Source: Nostoc sp. JL34
GTDB taxonomy: Bacteria > Cyanobacteriota > Cyanobacteriia > Cyanobacteriales > Nostocaceae
Length of the DNA: 64,000 bases
NCBI RefSeq assembly: GCF_017114945.1
Contig: NZ_JABXKQ010000044.1
Location: forward strand, 1 to 64,000
Reading direction: 5' to 3'
Each line of letters opens with the position of its first letter. Position 1 is the first letter of the stretch. The notes under the pieces were generated by a model, which was given only the letters and a program-made list of their open reading frames with translations, had not been told where the DNA came from and made no database searches. This document shows positions 54,958-64,000 of the stretch, in pieces. A program made the translations under genes and the position numbers.

Positions 54958-57594
54958 ATGAAAGCTGGACATATTGATACAGAAGCGGCGAGGTTAGAAG
55001 CCCTCCGCCAGTATCAAATTCTTGACACGGAACCTGAAGAAGCCTACGACAATATTGCTCAGTTAGCGGCATTTATTTGTGGCACTCCCATATCGTTGGT
55101 AAATTTCATTGATGAAAACCGTCAATGGTTTAAGGCAAAAGTAGGTTTAAATGTATCAGAAATGCCTCGGAGTGTTGGATTATCTTATCTTTGCCAAGAG
55201 CAGCGTCATGTTGTGGTGGTTCCTGATACCCAAGCTGATGCAAAGTTGGCAAATAATCCAGTAGTTACTGGCTATCCATACGTACGATTTTATGCCGGAG
55301 TACCCTTAATTACTCAGAAAGGAGATATCCTAGGAACTCTGTGCGTAATTGACCAAGTTCCACGGCAACTGAGCCAAAAACAAGTTGAGGCGTTTGTAGA
55401 TTTGAGTCGCCTGGTAATCGACCAACTAGAACTCAGGCTGCATGTAGCTGAGGTATCTCAAATTACTGAGAAACTAATGGCACATGAGCAAGCAGCCCAT
55501 GCCCAATCTGAAGCCGCCAGAAGCCGCATCGCCAATCTTCTCGAAAGCGTCACCGATGGTTTTTTGGCCCTGGATAAAAAGTGGCGATTCACCTACATTA
55601 ATGGTCAAGCAGAACGGCTCTTACAAAAAACTCAGAATGAGCTTTTGGGTAAAAACATTTGGGAGGTGTTTCCAGAAATTATCGGTACAATATTCCATCG
55701 TGAGTATCACAGGGCAATCTTAGAACAGGCGAGCGTGGAATTTGAGGAGTTTTATCCGCCACAAAACTGCTGGCTTGAAGTCCACGCCTATCCGGCAAAA
55801 GATGGCTTATCTATTTATTTCCAAGATATTACTGAACGACGGCGAACAGCAGAAGCACTACGAGAAAGTGAAGAACGTTGGCAATTAGCATTACATGGTA
55901 ATAATGATGGTATTTGGGATTGGAACCTCAAGACTAATGAAGTGTTCTTCTCAACTCGATGGAAGGAAATGCTCGGCTATAAAGACCACGAAGTTTCCAA
56001 CCGTTGGGATGAATGGACAAAACGAATCCATCCCGATGAGCGAGATTGGGTACTTGAAGCCTTCCAAGACCACTTTGCCAAGAAAACACCATTTTACGTC
56101 TGTGAATATCGAGTCCAGTGCCAAGACGGCAGCTATAAATGGATTCTAGATCGAGGACAGGCACTTTGGGACGCATTGGGTGATATAGTACGGATGGTGG
56201 GTTCTTATACTGATATCACGGATCGCAAGCGGGCAGATGAAGAATTAAAGCGGCAAAATCTGCGATCGCAACTATTTGCAGAAATCACCCTGAAAATTCG
56301 AGAATCTTTACAAATAGACGAAATTCTCCAAACTACGGTAACAGAAGTACAAAAATTACTCCAAGCTGACCGAGTTTTGATTTTTCAACTCTGGCCAGAT
56401 GGTTCGGGAACAGTGGTACAAGAAGCAGTGCTACCAGGTTGGCCAGTAATTCTAGGAGAAAATATTTTTGACCCCTGCTTTAAAGCAGAATATCTAGAAA
56501 GATATCGTCAGGGCAGAGTGAGTGCTATTGAAGACATTGAAGCTGCTCACATCCAACCATGCCATCGAGAATTTCTTCAGCAGTTTGCTGTCAGGGCTAA
56601 TCTGGTAGTACCGATTCTTGTCAGGGATGGCATTTGGGGCTTATTGTTGGCTCATCAGTGTGCCGCACCTCGCCAGTGGAATAACTTTGAGACGGAGTTA
56701 TTACAGCAATTAGCTAACCAAATTGGAATTGCTTTATCTCAAGCGCAACTGTTAGAAAAACAAACCCAGCAAAGTCAGGAACTTGCGCGTTCCAATGCGG
56801 AATTGGAACAATTTGCCTATGTCGCTTCCCATGACTTGCAAGAGCCGTTGCGGATGGTAACCAGTTATTTACAACTACTAGAGCGAAGATATAAACATCA
56901 ATTGGATGCCAATGCCGATCAGTTTATCACCTACGCAGTAGATGGGGCCCGGCGGATGCAGACCCTAATCAACGATTTGTTGAATTATTCTCGCGTCAGC
57001 ACCCGTGGACAGCCTTTTATGCTAGTTGATTGTAGTGTTGTCTTAGAGCAGGCGATCGCTAATCTTCAACTAGCGATCGCAGATAGTAGAGCATTTGTCA
57101 CTTATGATACACTACCTCAAGTGATGGCTGATGCTACCCAATTGACACAATTATTTCAAAACCTCATCGCCAACGCCATCAAATTTTGCCATAATCAGCA
57201 GCCACGAATTCATATCGGGGTAGCTAAGGGAGTAGGGGAAGCAGGGGGAGCAGGGGGAGCAGGGGGAGCAGGGGGAGCAGGGGAAGAAAATACTACCTCA
57301 TCTCCCTCAACGCTCCCAGTCGCCAGTCGCCAGTCCCCAGTCGCCACTCAAAACGAATATTTATTTTGGGTGCGCGATAATGGAATTGGTTTAGAATCCC
57401 AGTATGCTGAACGTATTTTTATAATTTTTCAGCGCTTGCACGGTAGAGACAGGTATCCAGGGACTGGAATTGGTCTGGCAATTTGTAAGAAAATTATAGA
57501 ACGCCACGGCGGCCGGATCTGGGTTGAGTCGAAACCGGGTCAAGGCTCGACTTTCTACTTCACAATTCCAGATATAGCAGGTAAGCAATGGTGA
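54958..57594 (+). CDS. Multi-sensor histidine kinase with DXCF cyanobacteriochrome-like GAF domain
   Basis: 878 aa: GAF1 (about 15-160), PAS (190-295), PAS-PAC (305-425), GAF2 (440-598), HisKA with H625 ([13 protein letters not shown]), HATPase (about 715-870; N-box [13 protein letters not shown]1 [10 protein letters not shown]2 GTGIGLAI). GAF2 holds both bilin-linked cysteines of DXCF cyanobacteriochromes: D505-P-C507-F and C535-H536, 28 residues apart, in a conserved context ([29 protein letters not shown]). A blue/green-type photoreceptor is therefore likely but unproven. A ~45-residue low-complexity insert (about 757-800) interrupts the ATPase domain. No membrane helix. Overlaps the next gene by 7 bp, indicating translational coupling. 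Confidence 0.85.
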   Translation: MKAGHIDTEAARLEALRQYQILDTEPEEAYDNIAQLAAFICGTPISLVNFIDENRQWFKAKVGLNVSEMPRSVGLSYLCQEQRHVVVVPDTQADAKLANNPVVTGYPYVRFYAGVPLITQKGDILGTLCVIDQVPRQLSQKQVEAFVDLSRLVIDQLELRLHVAEVSQITEKLMAHEQAAHAQSEAARSRIANLLESVTDGFLALDKKWRFTYINGQAERLLQKTQNELLGKNIWEVFPEIIGTIFHREYHRAILEQASVEFEEFYPPQNCWLEVHAYPAKDGLSIYFQDITERRRTAEALRESEERWQLALHGNNDGIWDWNLKTNEVFFSTRWKEMLGYKDHEVSNRWDEWTKRIHPDERDWVLEAFQDHFAKKTPFYVCEYRVQCQDGSYKWILDRGQALWDALGDIVRMVGSYTDITDRKRADEELKRQNLRSQLFAEITLKIRESLQIDEILQTTVTEVQKLLQADRVLIFQLWPDGSGTVVQEAVLPGWPVILGENIFDPCFKAEYLERYRQGRVSAIEDIEAAHIQPCHREFLQQFAVRANLVVPILVRDGIWGLLLAHQCAAPRQWNNFETELLQQLANQIGIALSQAQLLEKQTQQSQELARSNAELEQFAYVASHDLQEPLRMVTSYLQLLERRYKHQLDANADQFITYAVDGARRMQTLINDLLNYSRVSTRGQPFMLVDCSVVLEQAIANLQLAIADSRAFVTYDTLPQVMADATQLTQLFQNLIANAIKFCHNQQPRIHIGVAKGVGEAGGAGGAGGAGGAGEENTTSSPSTLPVASRQSPVATQNEYLFWVRDNGIGLESQYAERIFIIFQRLHGRDRYPGTGIGLAICKKIIERHGGRIWVESKPGQGSTFYFTIPDIAGKQW
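57232..57351. repeat. Tandem repeats inserted in the histidine-kinase ATPase domain
   Basis: About five copies of the 9-mer GCAGGGGGA (57241-57285), then AGTCGCC/AGTCCCC heptads (57318-57348). Both keep the reading frame, giving a Gly-Gly-Ala run and [11 protein letters not shown] between the N-box and G1 box of the ATPase. Confidence 0.9.
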
Positions 57595-58037
57595 GAACCA
57601 TAACAGCGATTATGCCTATTGAGGTTTTGTTAGTAGAGGATAATCCTGGTGATGCCCAACTCACACGCATCGCCCTAGAAGATAGCAAAATCTCGATTCA
57701 CTTGAATGTGGTCGAAGATGGTGTAGAGGCAATGGCGTTCTTGCGAAAACAAGAGAAATATGCCAAAGCAGCCCATCCAGATATTATACTGCTCGATTTA
57801 AACCTCCCGAGAAAAGATGGGCGGGAGGTACTAGCAGAAATTAAAGGAGATGAAAACCTCAAACGAATTCCTGTTGTCGTCCTGACGACTTCCCAAGCTG
57901 AAGAAGACATCCTCAAAGCTTATAACCTTTGTGCCAACTGTTATATAACTAAGCCAGTAGATTTCGATCAATTCGTTAAAATTGTACAGTCAATAGAAAA
58001 TTTTTGGTTTGCGATCGTAAAACTGCCACCGGAGTAG
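57588..58037 (+). CDS. Rcp1-like single-domain response regulator
   Basis: 149 aa, or 141 from the second ATG at 57612. Receiver domain with [20 protein letters not shown], phospho-acceptor in [24 protein letters not shown] and KPVDFDQF. This is the Rcp1/CheY-like type that partners phytochrome-class kinases in cyanobacteria. It starts inside the last codons of the photoreceptor kinase and ends 5 bp before the hybrid kinase, so it is very likely the shuttle between them. Confidence 0.88.
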   Translation: MVRTITAIMPIEVLLVEDNPGDAQLTRIALEDSKISIHLNVVEDGVEAMAFLRKQEKYAKAAHPDIILLDLNLPRKDGREVLAEIKGDENLKRIPVVVLTTSQAEEDILKAYNLCANCYITKPVDFDQFVKIVQSIENFWFAIVKLPPE

Positions 58038-58042
58038 TGGAA

Positions 58043-60322
58043 ATGGCAGGTAAACATATTAAAGTTTTGTTAGTAGAAGATAACCCTGGTGATGTCTTTT
58101 TATTACAGGAGTTTTTAAAGGAAGTTACCACAGTTGTAGTTGATTTGATGCCCGTTGAGCGGCTTTCCGAAGCCCTTAACTATCTAGCCAAGGAAATTTT
58201 TGATGTAATTCTGTTAGACCTCTCGCTGCCAGATAGCCAGGGACTGGAAACCTTTGTCATTGCTCACGTTGAAGCAAAAGCAACTCCGATAATTGTGCTG
58301 ACAGGTATAGATGATGAAACCCTAGCAATTAGTGCAATGCAGCAAGGAGCGCAGGATTATTTAGTCAAAGGGCAAGTAACTGGCGACTTGCTGGTACGTT
58401 CTATGCGTTATGCCATCGAGCGTCAACGGGCAGATGACGCACTGGGCCATAGTGAGGAGCGATTTCGGGTTGCTCTGAAAAACTCTCCAATTTTTGTCTA
58501 CAACCAAGATAGGGAGTTACGCTACACCTGGGTTTATAATCCCCCTGATGGAGTGACTGTTGAGGAAATATTGGGCAAACAAGACTTAGATATCATTCCA
58601 GTTGAAGATGCTCAATGTCTGATCGCAATTAAACGTAGGGTGTTAACCACGGGCATAGGAACGCGAGAGGAAGTATCAATTACAATCAAAAATACCACTC
58701 GATATTACGATTTAACTGTCGAACCATTGCGAAATGAATCGCAAGAAGTTGTTGGCGTGACTTGCGCCAGTATTGATATTAGCGAACGACAAGCCGCGCT
58801 ACGCGATCGCAAGCTAGCTGAAGAAAAAATCCGCGAACAAGCAGCATTACTTGATGTCACCACAGATGCCATTTGCGTGCGAGATTTAAACAATCAAATT
58901 ATCTTCTGGAACAAAGGTGCAGAAACACTTTACGGCTGGCAAGCGACAGAGGCTTGGGGCAAAAATGCTAGTGAGCTTTTGTATGACGAACCTTCACCGG
59001 AAATCGAAGCGGCTCTGTTGCAAGCTATTAGTAAAGGGAAGTGGCAGGGTGAGTTAACTAAACTTACTAAAATGAACAAGGAAATCCTTGTTGCTAGTCG
59101 CTGGAGTTTGGTGTGCGATGAACAAGGAAAACCGAAATCAATTCTCACCGTTGACACAGATATTACCGAAAAAAAACACCTAGAAGCTCAATTGTTTCGC
59201 GCTCAACGTCTGGAAAGTATTGGCACTTTAGCTAGTGGCATTGCTCACGATCTCAACAATATCCTGACACCGATTTTGGCAGGAGCGCAACTGCTACCAC
59301 TGAAATTTCCCAATGCCGATCAGCGAACTCTTCATCTCCTGGAAATTCTGGAAATCAACGCTAAACGCGGCGCTGATTTAGTCAAACAGGTACTGTCCTT
59401 TGCGCGGGGTGTAGAGGGGAAGCGCATCACTTTGCAACTCAAGCATTTGATTATGGAAGTTGCCAAGATTCTGAAAGAGACATTTCCTAAATCTATAGAA
59501 ATTAGCACTGATGTACCCCACGATTTGTGGATGGTTTCTGGAGATAGCACCCAACTGCATCAAGTGTTGATGAACCTCTGCGTTAACGCCCGCGATGCTA
59601 TGCCCAATGGCGGTACTTTGAGTATCTCTGCCGAAAATCTGTTGATTGATGAAAATTATGCTCGCATGAACCTGGAAGCCAAAGAGGGGCCTTACATAGT
59701 GGTTACTGTCTCCGATAGTGGAGTTGGGATTCCCAAAGAAATGTTAGATAGAATTTTTGAGCCATTCTTTACCACAAAAGATGTGGGACAAGGCACTGGT
59801 TTAGGACTTTCCACCGTGCTAGGGATCATTAAAAGCCACGGAGGTTTTGTAAACGTGTATAGCGAACCGGGAAGTGGCACTAGCTTTAAGGTTTACTTGC
59901 CGGCGGTGGGGGGAATGGAAACACTCAGTCCAGAAGATTTGCCACCACAGAAAGGACATGGAGAATTGATTTTAGTTGTGGATGATGAAGCTGCGATTCA
60001 AGAGATTACGAGAACATCACTAGAAGATCATAACTATAAAATCTTAGTTGCCAGTGATGGCATTGAGGCGATCGCACTATATGCTCAAAATAGGGACAAA
60101 ATTAGTGCCGTCCTCATGGATATTATGCTGCCCTCACTAGATGGTTTAACTGCCATTCGTACCCTGCGAAAAATCAACCCCCAAGTCAGAATTATTGCCA
60201 GCAGTGGGCTGATGTCTGACAATAAGCTCAGTGCAGTAGCTGCTATTGGTGTCAATACGTTTTTGTCGAAGCCCTATACTGTCAACGAATTATTGCTTTC
60301 TTTACAGAAAGTACTATCGTGA
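58043..60322 (+). CDS. Hybrid histidine kinase (REC-PAS-PAS-HK-REC)
   Basis: 759 aa from ATG 58043, 8 nt after GGAG. N-terminal receiver (D59 in VILLDLSLPDSQG), two PAS domains (about 140-255 and 270-385), HisKA with H402 in SGIAHDLNNILTPIL, HATPase (NLCVNARDAMPNGG, SDSGVGIPKE, GTGLGLSTV) and a C-terminal receiver (D693 in VLMDIMLPSLDG). Such bidirectional hybrid kinases receive phosphate at the first receiver and relay onward. Together with the two preceding genes it forms a compact phosphorelay; the output regulator is not encoded here. Confidence 0.88.
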   Translation: MAGKHIKVLLVEDNPGDVFLLQEFLKEVTTVVVDLMPVERLSEALNYLAKEIFDVILLDLSLPDSQGLETFVIAHVEAKATPIIVLTGIDDETLAISAMQQGAQDYLVKGQVTGDLLVRSMRYAIERQRADDALGHSEERFRVALKNSPIFVYNQDRELRYTWVYNPPDGVTVEEILGKQDLDIIPVEDAQCLIAIKRRVLTTGIGTREEVSITIKNTTRYYDLTVEPLRNESQEVVGVTCASIDISERQAALRDRKLAEEKIREQAALLDVTTDAICVRDLNNQIIFWNKGAETLYGWQATEAWGKNASELLYDEPSPEIEAALLQAISKGKWQGELTKLTKMNKEILVASRWSLVCDEQGKPKSILTVDTDITEKKHLEAQLFRAQRLESIGTLASGIAHDLNNILTPILAGAQLLPLKFPNADQRTLHLLEILEINAKRGADLVKQVLSFARGVEGKRITLQLKHLIMEVAKILKETFPKSIEISTDVPHDLWMVSGDSTQLHQVLMNLCVNARDAMPNGGTLSISAENLLIDENYARMNLEAKEGPYIVVTVSDSGVGIPKEMLDRIFEPFFTTKDVGQGTGLGLSTVLGIIKSHGGFVNVYSEPGSGTSFKVYLPAVGGMETLSPEDLPPQKGHGELILVVDDEAAIQEITRTSLEDHNYKILVASDGIEAIALYAQNRDKISAVLMDIMLPSLDGLTAIRTLRKINPQVRIIASSGLMSDNKLSAVAAIGVNTFLSKPYTVNELLLSLQKVLS

Positions 60323-60536
60323 GTCAAGTAATTACGTAAAAAACCTGATAGCGGTGAGTACAAAAGGTTGCTTCACTGATGTGAGTGCGAATTGCCTGGA
60401 TTTGATATGATTGAGCATCGTCTAACACACTTCTCTTACGGAGAGTGGGAGAGTACTGAGGAAGAATTTTAGATTTTGGCTTAAATCTAAATCCAAAATC
60501 CAAAATTGAATTGCCCTATGCCCAATCCTTTTTACT

Positions 60537-61451
60537 ATGGCTCGATTTCTCAGATTAATTATAAATATAGTAATCTTGAGTGCATTGTTACTCATATCTG
60601 TGCAAGTTTGGGCGCAAGATTGGCGTCCGGTTCGCGGTGGTATCCCTTTCGGTATCAGTGGTATAGCTTTGATAGAGCAGCAAAGCAATAGGCTCGATTT
60701 TCTGATTGTCCATGACAACAAACAAAAAAACCAAGGTCGCATAGCAATCATCAGCATTAAAGGTAAGAACCAACCTGAATATTTCCCCTTGAACTGGCCA
60801 AATAATACAGAATTACCCATCGATTTAGAAGCTTTAACATCTGTTCCAGAGAAAACAAAATCCTCTTTTATCGCTTTAAGCAGTTCTGGAAAAGCTTATT
60901 ACATCAGGTTAGAGCCTACCAATAAGACCATCTCCGTTCTCAAGGAATTTAATTTACCAGGAATTATTCAAGGAAGTAATTTTGAAGCATTTGGATTACA
61001 AAATATAAACGGTAAATTAGTTGCTATTTGGGGACATCGAGGTGAAGGAGAACAACCAGCAACTATTTTTTGGGGAGTGTTTGACTTGGCTAAATATCAA
61101 ATTACTCTTGCAGGTTTTGCCAATCTAAAAGTACCGTTTCCATCTGGCAATGTTCGCCATATTTCAGATATTAAGGTAGACCCCGTAGGAATTGTGTACA
61201 TCACTTCCGCAAGTGATGCCGGAGATGATGGCCCATTTCAATCAGCTGTGTATGTCGCTGGTTACTTGGAATTGCTTGGCAACAAAATTGCATGGCGGCA
61301 AAATTCTCAACTTGTTCCTCTCTACCGCTCTGATTACCACAAAATTGAAGCTATGGAACTTGTTCCCGGTGCAGAAGGCGGTGTAGTGGTTGGTACGGAT
61401 GACGAGAATTTGGGTTCTTATGTGTACATTGTAGGTGGAAGTAGCTACTAG
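60537..61451 (+). CDS. Secreted cyanobacterial protein of unknown function
   Basis: 304 aa. Signal peptide (about 1-26, VQVWAQDW). The mature part has beta-strand-rich segments recalling a propeller (GIPFGISGIALIEQQSNRLD, SDIKVDPVGIVYITSASDAGDDGPFQS, KIEAMELVPGAEGGVVVGTDDENLGSYVYIV). The DDGPFQS and GTDDENLGS stretches could bind metal or ligand but no catalytic motif is clear. I do not recognise a named family. Start ATG 60537 is the natural beginning of the signal peptide. Confidence 0.65.
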   Translation: MARFLRLIINIVILSALLLISVQVWAQDWRPVRGGIPFGISGIALIEQQSNRLDFLIVHDNKQKNQGRIAIISIKGKNQPEYFPLNWPNNTELPIDLEALTSVPEKTKSSFIALSSSGKAYYIRLEPTNKTISVLKEFNLPGIIQGSNFEAFGLQNINGKLVAIWGHRGEGEQPATIFWGVFDLAKYQITLAGFANLKVPFPSGNVRHISDIKVDPVGIVYITSASDAGDDGPFQSAVYVAGYLELLGNKIAWRQNSQLVPLYRSDYHKIEAMELVPGAEGGVVVGTDDENLGSYVYIVGGSSY

Positions 61452-61612
61452 ATTTTGAGGATTGCTAATTTATTTGCGATCGCCTAGCATCTTATGCACA
61501 CATTAAAAATTTTGTCAATTTATTTAGAGCTATGCCTACGGCGGGCAAAGCCTACGCAACTTGGTGTAAGTTGACCATTATCTTATCGATAACGGCCACT
61601 CATTAATTACGC

Positions 61613-62704
61613 CTACACGTTAAATCGGAACAACATTACATCCCCTTCCTGCACAACATACTCTTTTCCTTCACTGCGAACCAACCCTTTTTCCTTCGCC
61701 GCATTCATCGAACCGGTTGTTACCAAGTCTTTATAAGCGACAGTTTCGGCGCGAATAAATCCCCGCTCAAAATCACTGTGAATTACACCAGCAGCTTGAG
61801 GTGCAGACATTCCAGCATTAATTGTCCAAGCGCGGGTTTCTTTGGGGCCACACGTGAAATATGTCCGCAAGCCTAAAAGCATATAAGTTGCCCGAATCAA
61901 TGATTTCAAACCGCCTTCTTCCACACCTAAAGACGCGAGGAAATCAGCTTTATCTGACTCTGGTAATTCCACTAATTCCGCTTCAACTTGAGCCGAAACT
62001 ATCACAACTTGAGCATTTTCTGTGGCGGCAATTTGCCGCACTGTTTCTACAAAATGATTACCCGTTGCCAACTCATCCTCAGATACATTCGCGGCGTAGA
62101 TAATCGGTTTATAAGTGAGCAGTTCTAATCCTTTAATAATTTCTGTTTCTTCTTCATTCAAGCTCACCTGACGCACCGATTTACCTTCATTTAAAGCCGC
62201 AGCTAATTTTTCTAAGACTGTGATTTCAAACTGTGCATCTTTGCTGGTACGAGCTTGTTTGCGAGTGCGGTCAATTCGTCGTTCAATTTGTGATAAATCT
62301 GATAAACCCAGTTCTATATTAATGATTTCAATATCTCGTGCTGGATCAACAGAACCAGCAACGTGGATAATATCATCATTCTCAAAACAACGTACCACAT
62401 GGACGATCGCATCAACTTCCCGGATGTGGGACAGAAATTGATTCCCTAGTCCCTCACCCTGACTTGCACCTTTAACTAAACCGGCAATATCTACAAATTC
62501 AACCCGCGCTGGGATAGTTTGTGCCGAACTGGCAATCTTAGCAAGAACATTTAACCGTTCATCCGGTACTGCGACAACGCCGACATTCGGTTCAATCGTG
62601 CAAAAAGGGAAGTTAGCTGCTTCTGCTTTAGCATTAGCAACTACAGCATTAAATAAAGTAGATTTTCCGACGTTGGGAAGTCCGACAATTCCGGCTCTTA
62701 GCAT
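61613..62704 (-). CDS. ychF: Ribosome-binding ATPase YchF
   Basis: 363 aa, full length. G1 motif GLPNVGKST, the YchF-specific FPFCTIEPNVGVVAVPDERL, DIAGLVKGASQGEGLGNQFL, an altered G4-type region (YAANVSEDE, in place of NKxD) that explains ATP preference, and the C-terminal TGS domain ending in EGKEYVVQEGDVMLFRFNV. YchF/OLA1 binds ribosomes and is a negative regulator of oxidative-stress responses in E. coli. Start ATG 62704 at the family N-terminus (MLRAGIVGLPNVGKS). Confidence 0.95.
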   Translation of the reverse strand: MLRAGIVGLPNVGKSTLFNAVVANAKAEAANFPFCTIEPNVGVVAVPDERLNVLAKIASSAQTIPARVEFVDIAGLVKGASQGEGLGNQFLSHIREVDAIVHVVRCFENDDIIHVAGSVDPARDIEIINIELGLSDLSQIERRIDRTRKQARTSKDAQFEITVLEKLAAALNEGKSVRQVSLNEEETEIIKGLELLTYKPIIYAANVSEDELATGNHFVETVRQIAATENAQVVIVSAQVEAELVELPESDKADFLASLGVEEGGLKSLIRATYMLLGLRTYFTCGPKETRAWTINAGMSAPQAAGVIHSDFERGFIRAETVAYKDLVTTGSMNAAKEKGLVRSEGKEYVVQEGDVMLFRFNV

Positions 62705-62742
62705 TTTGGATTTTGGATTTTGGATTACATTACCAAGGTAAT

Positions 62743-62940
62743 CTAAACAGGTTCCGGTATGGTTTGGGGAATTGGTGCTGGAACTGTTTGAGGAATGGGA
62801 GCAGGTACTGGTTCTGGTACAGGCCCCGGTAAGGGTTGGGGTATAGCTGGCCCCGGTACAGGTTCGGGACTAGGTAGCGGGTTCGGCCCAGGAGTAGGAA
62901 TTTGTGGTTCTGGTATAGAAATTGCAGTCAGATTAAGCAT
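62743..62940 (-). CDS. Possible small proline-rich repeat protein
   Basis: 65 codons: LTAISIPEPQIPTPGPNPLP, then about eight PxPxP units (GPAIPQPLPGP, VPEPVPAPIPQTVPAPIPQT). About 38 bp upstream of ychF on the same strand. The repeats (PAPIPQT twice) could be a genuine low-complexity peptide or a non-coding repeat that happens to be open. No ribosome-binding site stands out. Confidence 0.35.
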   Translation of the reverse strand: MLNLTAISIPEPQIPTPGPNPLPSPEPVPGPAIPQPLPGPVPEPVPAPIPQTVPAPIPQTIPEPV

Positions 62941-63113
62941 GGTAAGTCTAAATTAAATTATTCAACCTTCCCAAGGTAGATGACAACCTCAGCCGTTGAC
63001 ATCTCCCCAAATGGCTATACCCACCTACACCCCCTTCTAGCGGTGGTATGAACCTTCGCCCACACACTTGCAAGAGGTATTCTTCCCAATGCTCCATGCC
63101 CCAGTTATATAAA

Positions 63114-63350
63114 CTACTGCTCTTTTACCTTTTCTACCACCTCTGGCACTGGATCGTAACCACCTGGATGAAACGGATGACAGCGCAAAATCCGCCCGGT
63201 TGCCATCCAGCTACCACGCAATACTCCAAATCGTTCAATGGCTTGAATAGCATACATCGAACAAGTTGGTTGAAAGCGACAAGTCGGGAGAAACAACGGC
63301 GAGATAAACATTCGGTAGCCCCGAATCAGCCAGATCAATAATAATTTCAT
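63114..63350 (-). CDS. yidD: Membrane protein insertion efficiency factor YidD
   Basis: 78 aa with the complete YidD signature: [32 protein letters not shown] (the conserved Cys pair), [19 protein letters not shown] small membrane-associated protein that aids YidC-dependent insertion. Start ATG 63350; divergent from the phytol-kinase-like gene. Confidence 0.93.
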   Translation of the reverse strand: MKLLLIWLIRGYRMFISPLFLPTCRFQPTCSMYAIQAIERFGVLRGSWMATGRILRCHPFHPGGYDPVPEVVEKVKEQ

Positions 63351-63411
63351 TGCAGCTACCCAAATCTTATAAATTAGTAAGAGAGGTAAAATTTTTCATT
63401 TTGTTGTATCT

Positions 63412-64000
63412 TTGTTAATTACATTTTCTGACTTCACCTCAATTCCGGTTTTATGGCTGCAAATTGCGTTGGCTGCAATTTGGGTATTACTCATCCTCCT
63501 AATTGCTTGGGTGGTAAACAGCTTCGCCAACGAGCCAGAAATCGTGCGGAAGATAGTTCATATTGGCACTGGTAATGTGATTTTACTGGCTTGGTGGCTT
63601 GATATTCCCGCTAGTGTAGGGATTACAGCTTCAGTTTTAGCCAGTGCAATCACCTTATTATCCTACCGATTGCCTATTCTTCCTGGTATTAATAGCGTTG
63701 GACGCCAAAGTTTAGGAACATTTTTTTACTCTGTCAGTTTTGGTATTTTAGTTGCCTGGTTCTGGTACTTGCAACAACCCCAGTACGCAGCACTAGGAAT
63801 TTTGGTAATGACTTGGGGAGATGGACTAGCAGCCTTGATTGGGCAACGCTTTGGTAAAAATAAGTATAAAGTCTTTGGGACAGTAAAAAGTTGGGAAGGC
63901 TCCCTGACGATGATGCTCGTTAGCTATCTCGTCTGTAGTTTGATTTTAGTTGGAACTCAAGGAAACGCTTGGCAAACTTGGGCGATATCACTGATGGTGG
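63412..64000 (+). CDS. Phytol/dolichol-kinase-type membrane kinase (partial, cut by window end)
   Basis: Open frame running off the window, at least 196 codons. It has the diacylglycerol/polyprenol-kinase (VTE5-like) signature: EPEIVRKIVHIGTGNVILLA, YRLPILPGINSVGRQSLGTF, MTWGDGLAALIGQRFGKNKY and SWEGSLTMML. Several membrane helices. In cyanobacteria this family phosphorylates phytol released from chlorophyll, feeding tocopherol/phylloquinone synthesis. No ATG occurs in frame; the first usable start is TTG 63412, and the frame is open back to 63373. The start is therefore uncertain, the family is not. Confidence 0.8.
   Translation, partial: MLITFSDFTSIPVLWLQIALAAIWVLLILLIAWVVNSFANEPEIVRKIVHIGTGNVILLAWWLDIPASVGITASVLASAITLLSYRLPILPGINSVGRQSLGTFFYSVSFGILVAWFWYLQQPQYAALGILVMTWGDGLAALIGQRFGKNKYKVFGTVKSWEGSLTMMLVSYLVCSLILVGTQGNAWQTWAISLMV

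Overview
The window comes from a filamentous, probably heterocyst-forming cyanobacterium of the Nostoc/Anabaena type. The signs are many GCGATCGC (HIP1) octamers, heptanucleotide tandem repeats between genes, and cyanobacterial marker genes: rpaB, nblB, sasA, a CCB-type cofactor-assembly factor, CRR7, DUF2854, DUF3493, DUF1400-type proteins, and SLH-type porins. No intact transposon, prophage or CRISPR array is visible.

Layout. 0.3-9.6 kb: mostly housekeeping and photosynthesis-support genes (Nudix hydrolase, CBS protein, nblB, PEP-CTERM protein, DUF456, a degenerate M48 protein, CCB factor, divergent rpaB/radA, Uma2 nuclease). 9.8-15.9 kb: Ser/Thr kinase zone with a broken kinase inside a mosaic of three gene fragments, an intact kinase, a c-type-heme HAMP sensor and a kinase-WD40 protein. 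16-19.5 kb: Clp-fold membrane protease, repeat-tailed peptidoglycan-binding protein, conserved membrane protein. 19.8-26.6 kb: conserved translation/transcription operon rimP-nusA-ylxR-infB plus a membrane protein, with an apparent attenuator before rimP and a structured leader before infB. 26.8-30.3 kb: small conserved genes, a DUF1565-SLH protein, DUF3493 and tRNA-Thr(CGU).

30.9-40.7 kb is the most unusual part. It is an accessory-looking block bracketed by two ~75-bp direct repeats (about 85% identical) and starting 0.6 kb after the tRNA. It holds a GRDP-like protein, a STAND (NB-ARC/TPR) NTPase, an SLH porin, a Ser/Thr kinase fused through a transmembrane helix to a periplasmic ligand-binding-protein-like domain, and a second NB-ARC NTPase just behind it. 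The kinase receptor plus STAND pair is the best candidate here for an undescribed signalling or defence system.

40.8-54.6 kb: an M42 peptidase remnant, a PEP-CTERM GDSL hydrolase, an SLH lipoprotein, a decayed 1.5-kb stretch, the clock-output kinase sasA, a REC-GGDEF protein, crr7, DUF2854, a small coiled-coil protein, a REC protein, ppk1 and a secreted protein. 55-60.3 kb: a phosphorelay operon. Its first kinase carries a GAF domain with the paired cysteines of a DXCF cyanobacteriochrome, and a tandem repeat has been inserted in frame into its ATPase domain. It is followed by a single-domain response regulator and a hybrid kinase. 60.5-64 kb: secreted protein, ychF, yidD and a phytol-kinase-like gene cut by the window end.

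All calls rest on reading the sequence and remembered family features; no database search was run.
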